Shown: one piece after another, positions 5,991 through 6,174 of the stretch
Layout of the letters: each line of letters opens with the position of its first letter
Position numbering within the stretch: the stretch's first letter is position 1
From: CAZAGD01 sp049699975
GTDB lineage: Bacteria > Desulfobacterota > SM23-61
DNA: 6,174 bases
Direction of reading: 5' to 3'
NCBI GenBank assembly: GCA_049699975.1
Contig: JBNAWB010000206.1
Location: 1-6,174, forward strand
Position numbers and translations under genes: made by a program
The notes under the pieces: generated by a model
The model's database searches: none
Seen by the model: the letters and a program-made list of their open reading frames with translations, nothing else
Told to the model about the DNA's origin: nothing

Positions 5991-6024
5991 CTCGCCAGCA
6001 GGAAACAGGCGGGAGGGGGAGAGG
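5991..6024. repeat. GC-rich hairpin repeat, second copy of the motif at window start
   Basis: CTCGCC at 5991-5996 pairs with GGCGGG at 6008-6013 (one G-U) around AGCAGGAAACA. The segment CAGGCGGGAGGG at 6006-6017 and the next GGAGAGG are nearly identical, in inverted orientation, to positions 1-18 of the window. The tail ATTAAAATCGGCT matches that of the repeat at 5854-5900. Confidence 0.5.
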
Positions 6025-6085
6025 CGAAATTAAAATCGGCTGGGAAATGACCATTTCTCTCTTACCCACCTGCTCTCCGCAAAGA

Positions 6086-6169
6086 ACGGCGGGGACATAC
6101 TTGTCTATACCAGATAAATATAAATAATAGCTTCCTGCTTTTAAAATAGATGTCTATCTCCCCGCCCGT
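6086..6169. mobile_element. Candidate small palindromic element with GC-rich ends
   Basis: The left end ACGGCGGGGA (6086-6095), followed by CA, is matched in inverted orientation by TCCCCGCCCGT at 6159-6169, with one extra base; TGTC at 6151-6154 also mirrors GACA at 6094-6097. The interior is AT-rich. The GGGGACATACTTGTCTATA motif at the left is of a kind I associate with REP-type elements moved by single-strand (Y1/RAYT) transposases, but no transposase is here and this recognition is from memory. The left end can also pair locally (TCTCCGC 6074-6080 with GCGGGGA 6089-6095). Confidence 0.45.
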
Positions 6170-6174
6170 ACCAA

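Larger units (their letters stand above)
5770..6174. other. 405-base gene-free region upstream of the dehydrogenase gene
   Basis: No credible coding sequence. After the dehydrogenase ribosome binding site comes an AT-rich stretch (5781-5850) that should contain its promoter, but no convincing -35/-10 pair could be chosen. The rest is occupied by four separate inverted repeats at 5854-5881, 5899-5946, 5991-6023 and 6086-6169. A minus-strand reading frame at 6069-5836 runs through three of these and looks accidental. Confidence 0.7.

Noticed and set aside
5836..6069. Minus-strand 77-residue reading frame upstream of the dehydrogenase gene
   Set aside because: It runs through three inverted repeats, has no recognisable domain and low-complexity composition, and its N-terminal half is translated repeat sequence.
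5770..6174. CRISPR-like array in the repeat-rich region
   Set aside because: The repeats are inverted and dissimilar, without equal-length direct repeats or regular spacers.

Overview
The window reads as a compact bacterial chromosome segment, with every gene on the minus strand and transcription running from high to low coordinates. Five protein genes are well supported, in transcription order: a DapB-fold NAD(P) oxidoreductase resembling 2,4-diaminopentanoate dehydrogenase; an AlaC-type alanine aminotransferase; homoserine dehydrogenase (Hom) with a C-terminal ACT domain; a protein of the archaeal-type cofactor-independent phosphoglycerate mutase family (ApgM, or 'proposed homoserine kinase'); and a small hot-dog-fold acyl-CoA thioesterase of the YbgC type. 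Shine-Dalgarno sites, one TTG start and the protein families all indicate Bacteria. Base composition is moderate (mid-40s % GC by eye). The alaC-hom-apgM order with no classical thrB nearby, plus intergenic DNA crowded with short palindromic repeats, suggests an anaerobic, perhaps uncultured lineage (Desulfobacterota-, Omnitrophota- or clostridial-like). The sequence alone does not fix the phylum.

Layout. Positions 1-282 lie downstream of the operon. They hold an imperfect inverted-repeat element with a strong 18-bp hairpin that is the best candidate terminator. Positions 283-4515 are a tight four-gene block with gaps of 21, 25 and 74 bases, probably one operon. Positions 4516-4770 are a 255-base spacer with a perfect 13-bp hairpin, a REP-like palindrome and a plus-strand promoter-like sequence. 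Positions 4771-5769 are the dehydrogenase gene. Positions 5770-6174 contain no credible gene but at least four different inverted repeats.

How the genes may work together. Hom makes homoserine from aspartate semialdehyde, and its ACT domain is a likely site of amino-acid feedback. The neighbouring ApgM-family protein keeps the metal and nucleophile residues of the alkaline phosphatase superfamily. Given its place beside hom, it may be the homoserine kinase of threonine synthesis rather than a glycolytic mutase. AlaC interconverts pyruvate and alanine with glutamate. The thioesterase has no obvious link to amino-acid synthesis and may simply be co-transcribed. The dehydrogenase is separated by repeats and may be its own unit.

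I found no clear new multi-gene system. The items most worth a second look are the ApgM/homoserine-kinase question and the density and mutual similarity of the intergenic palindromes.
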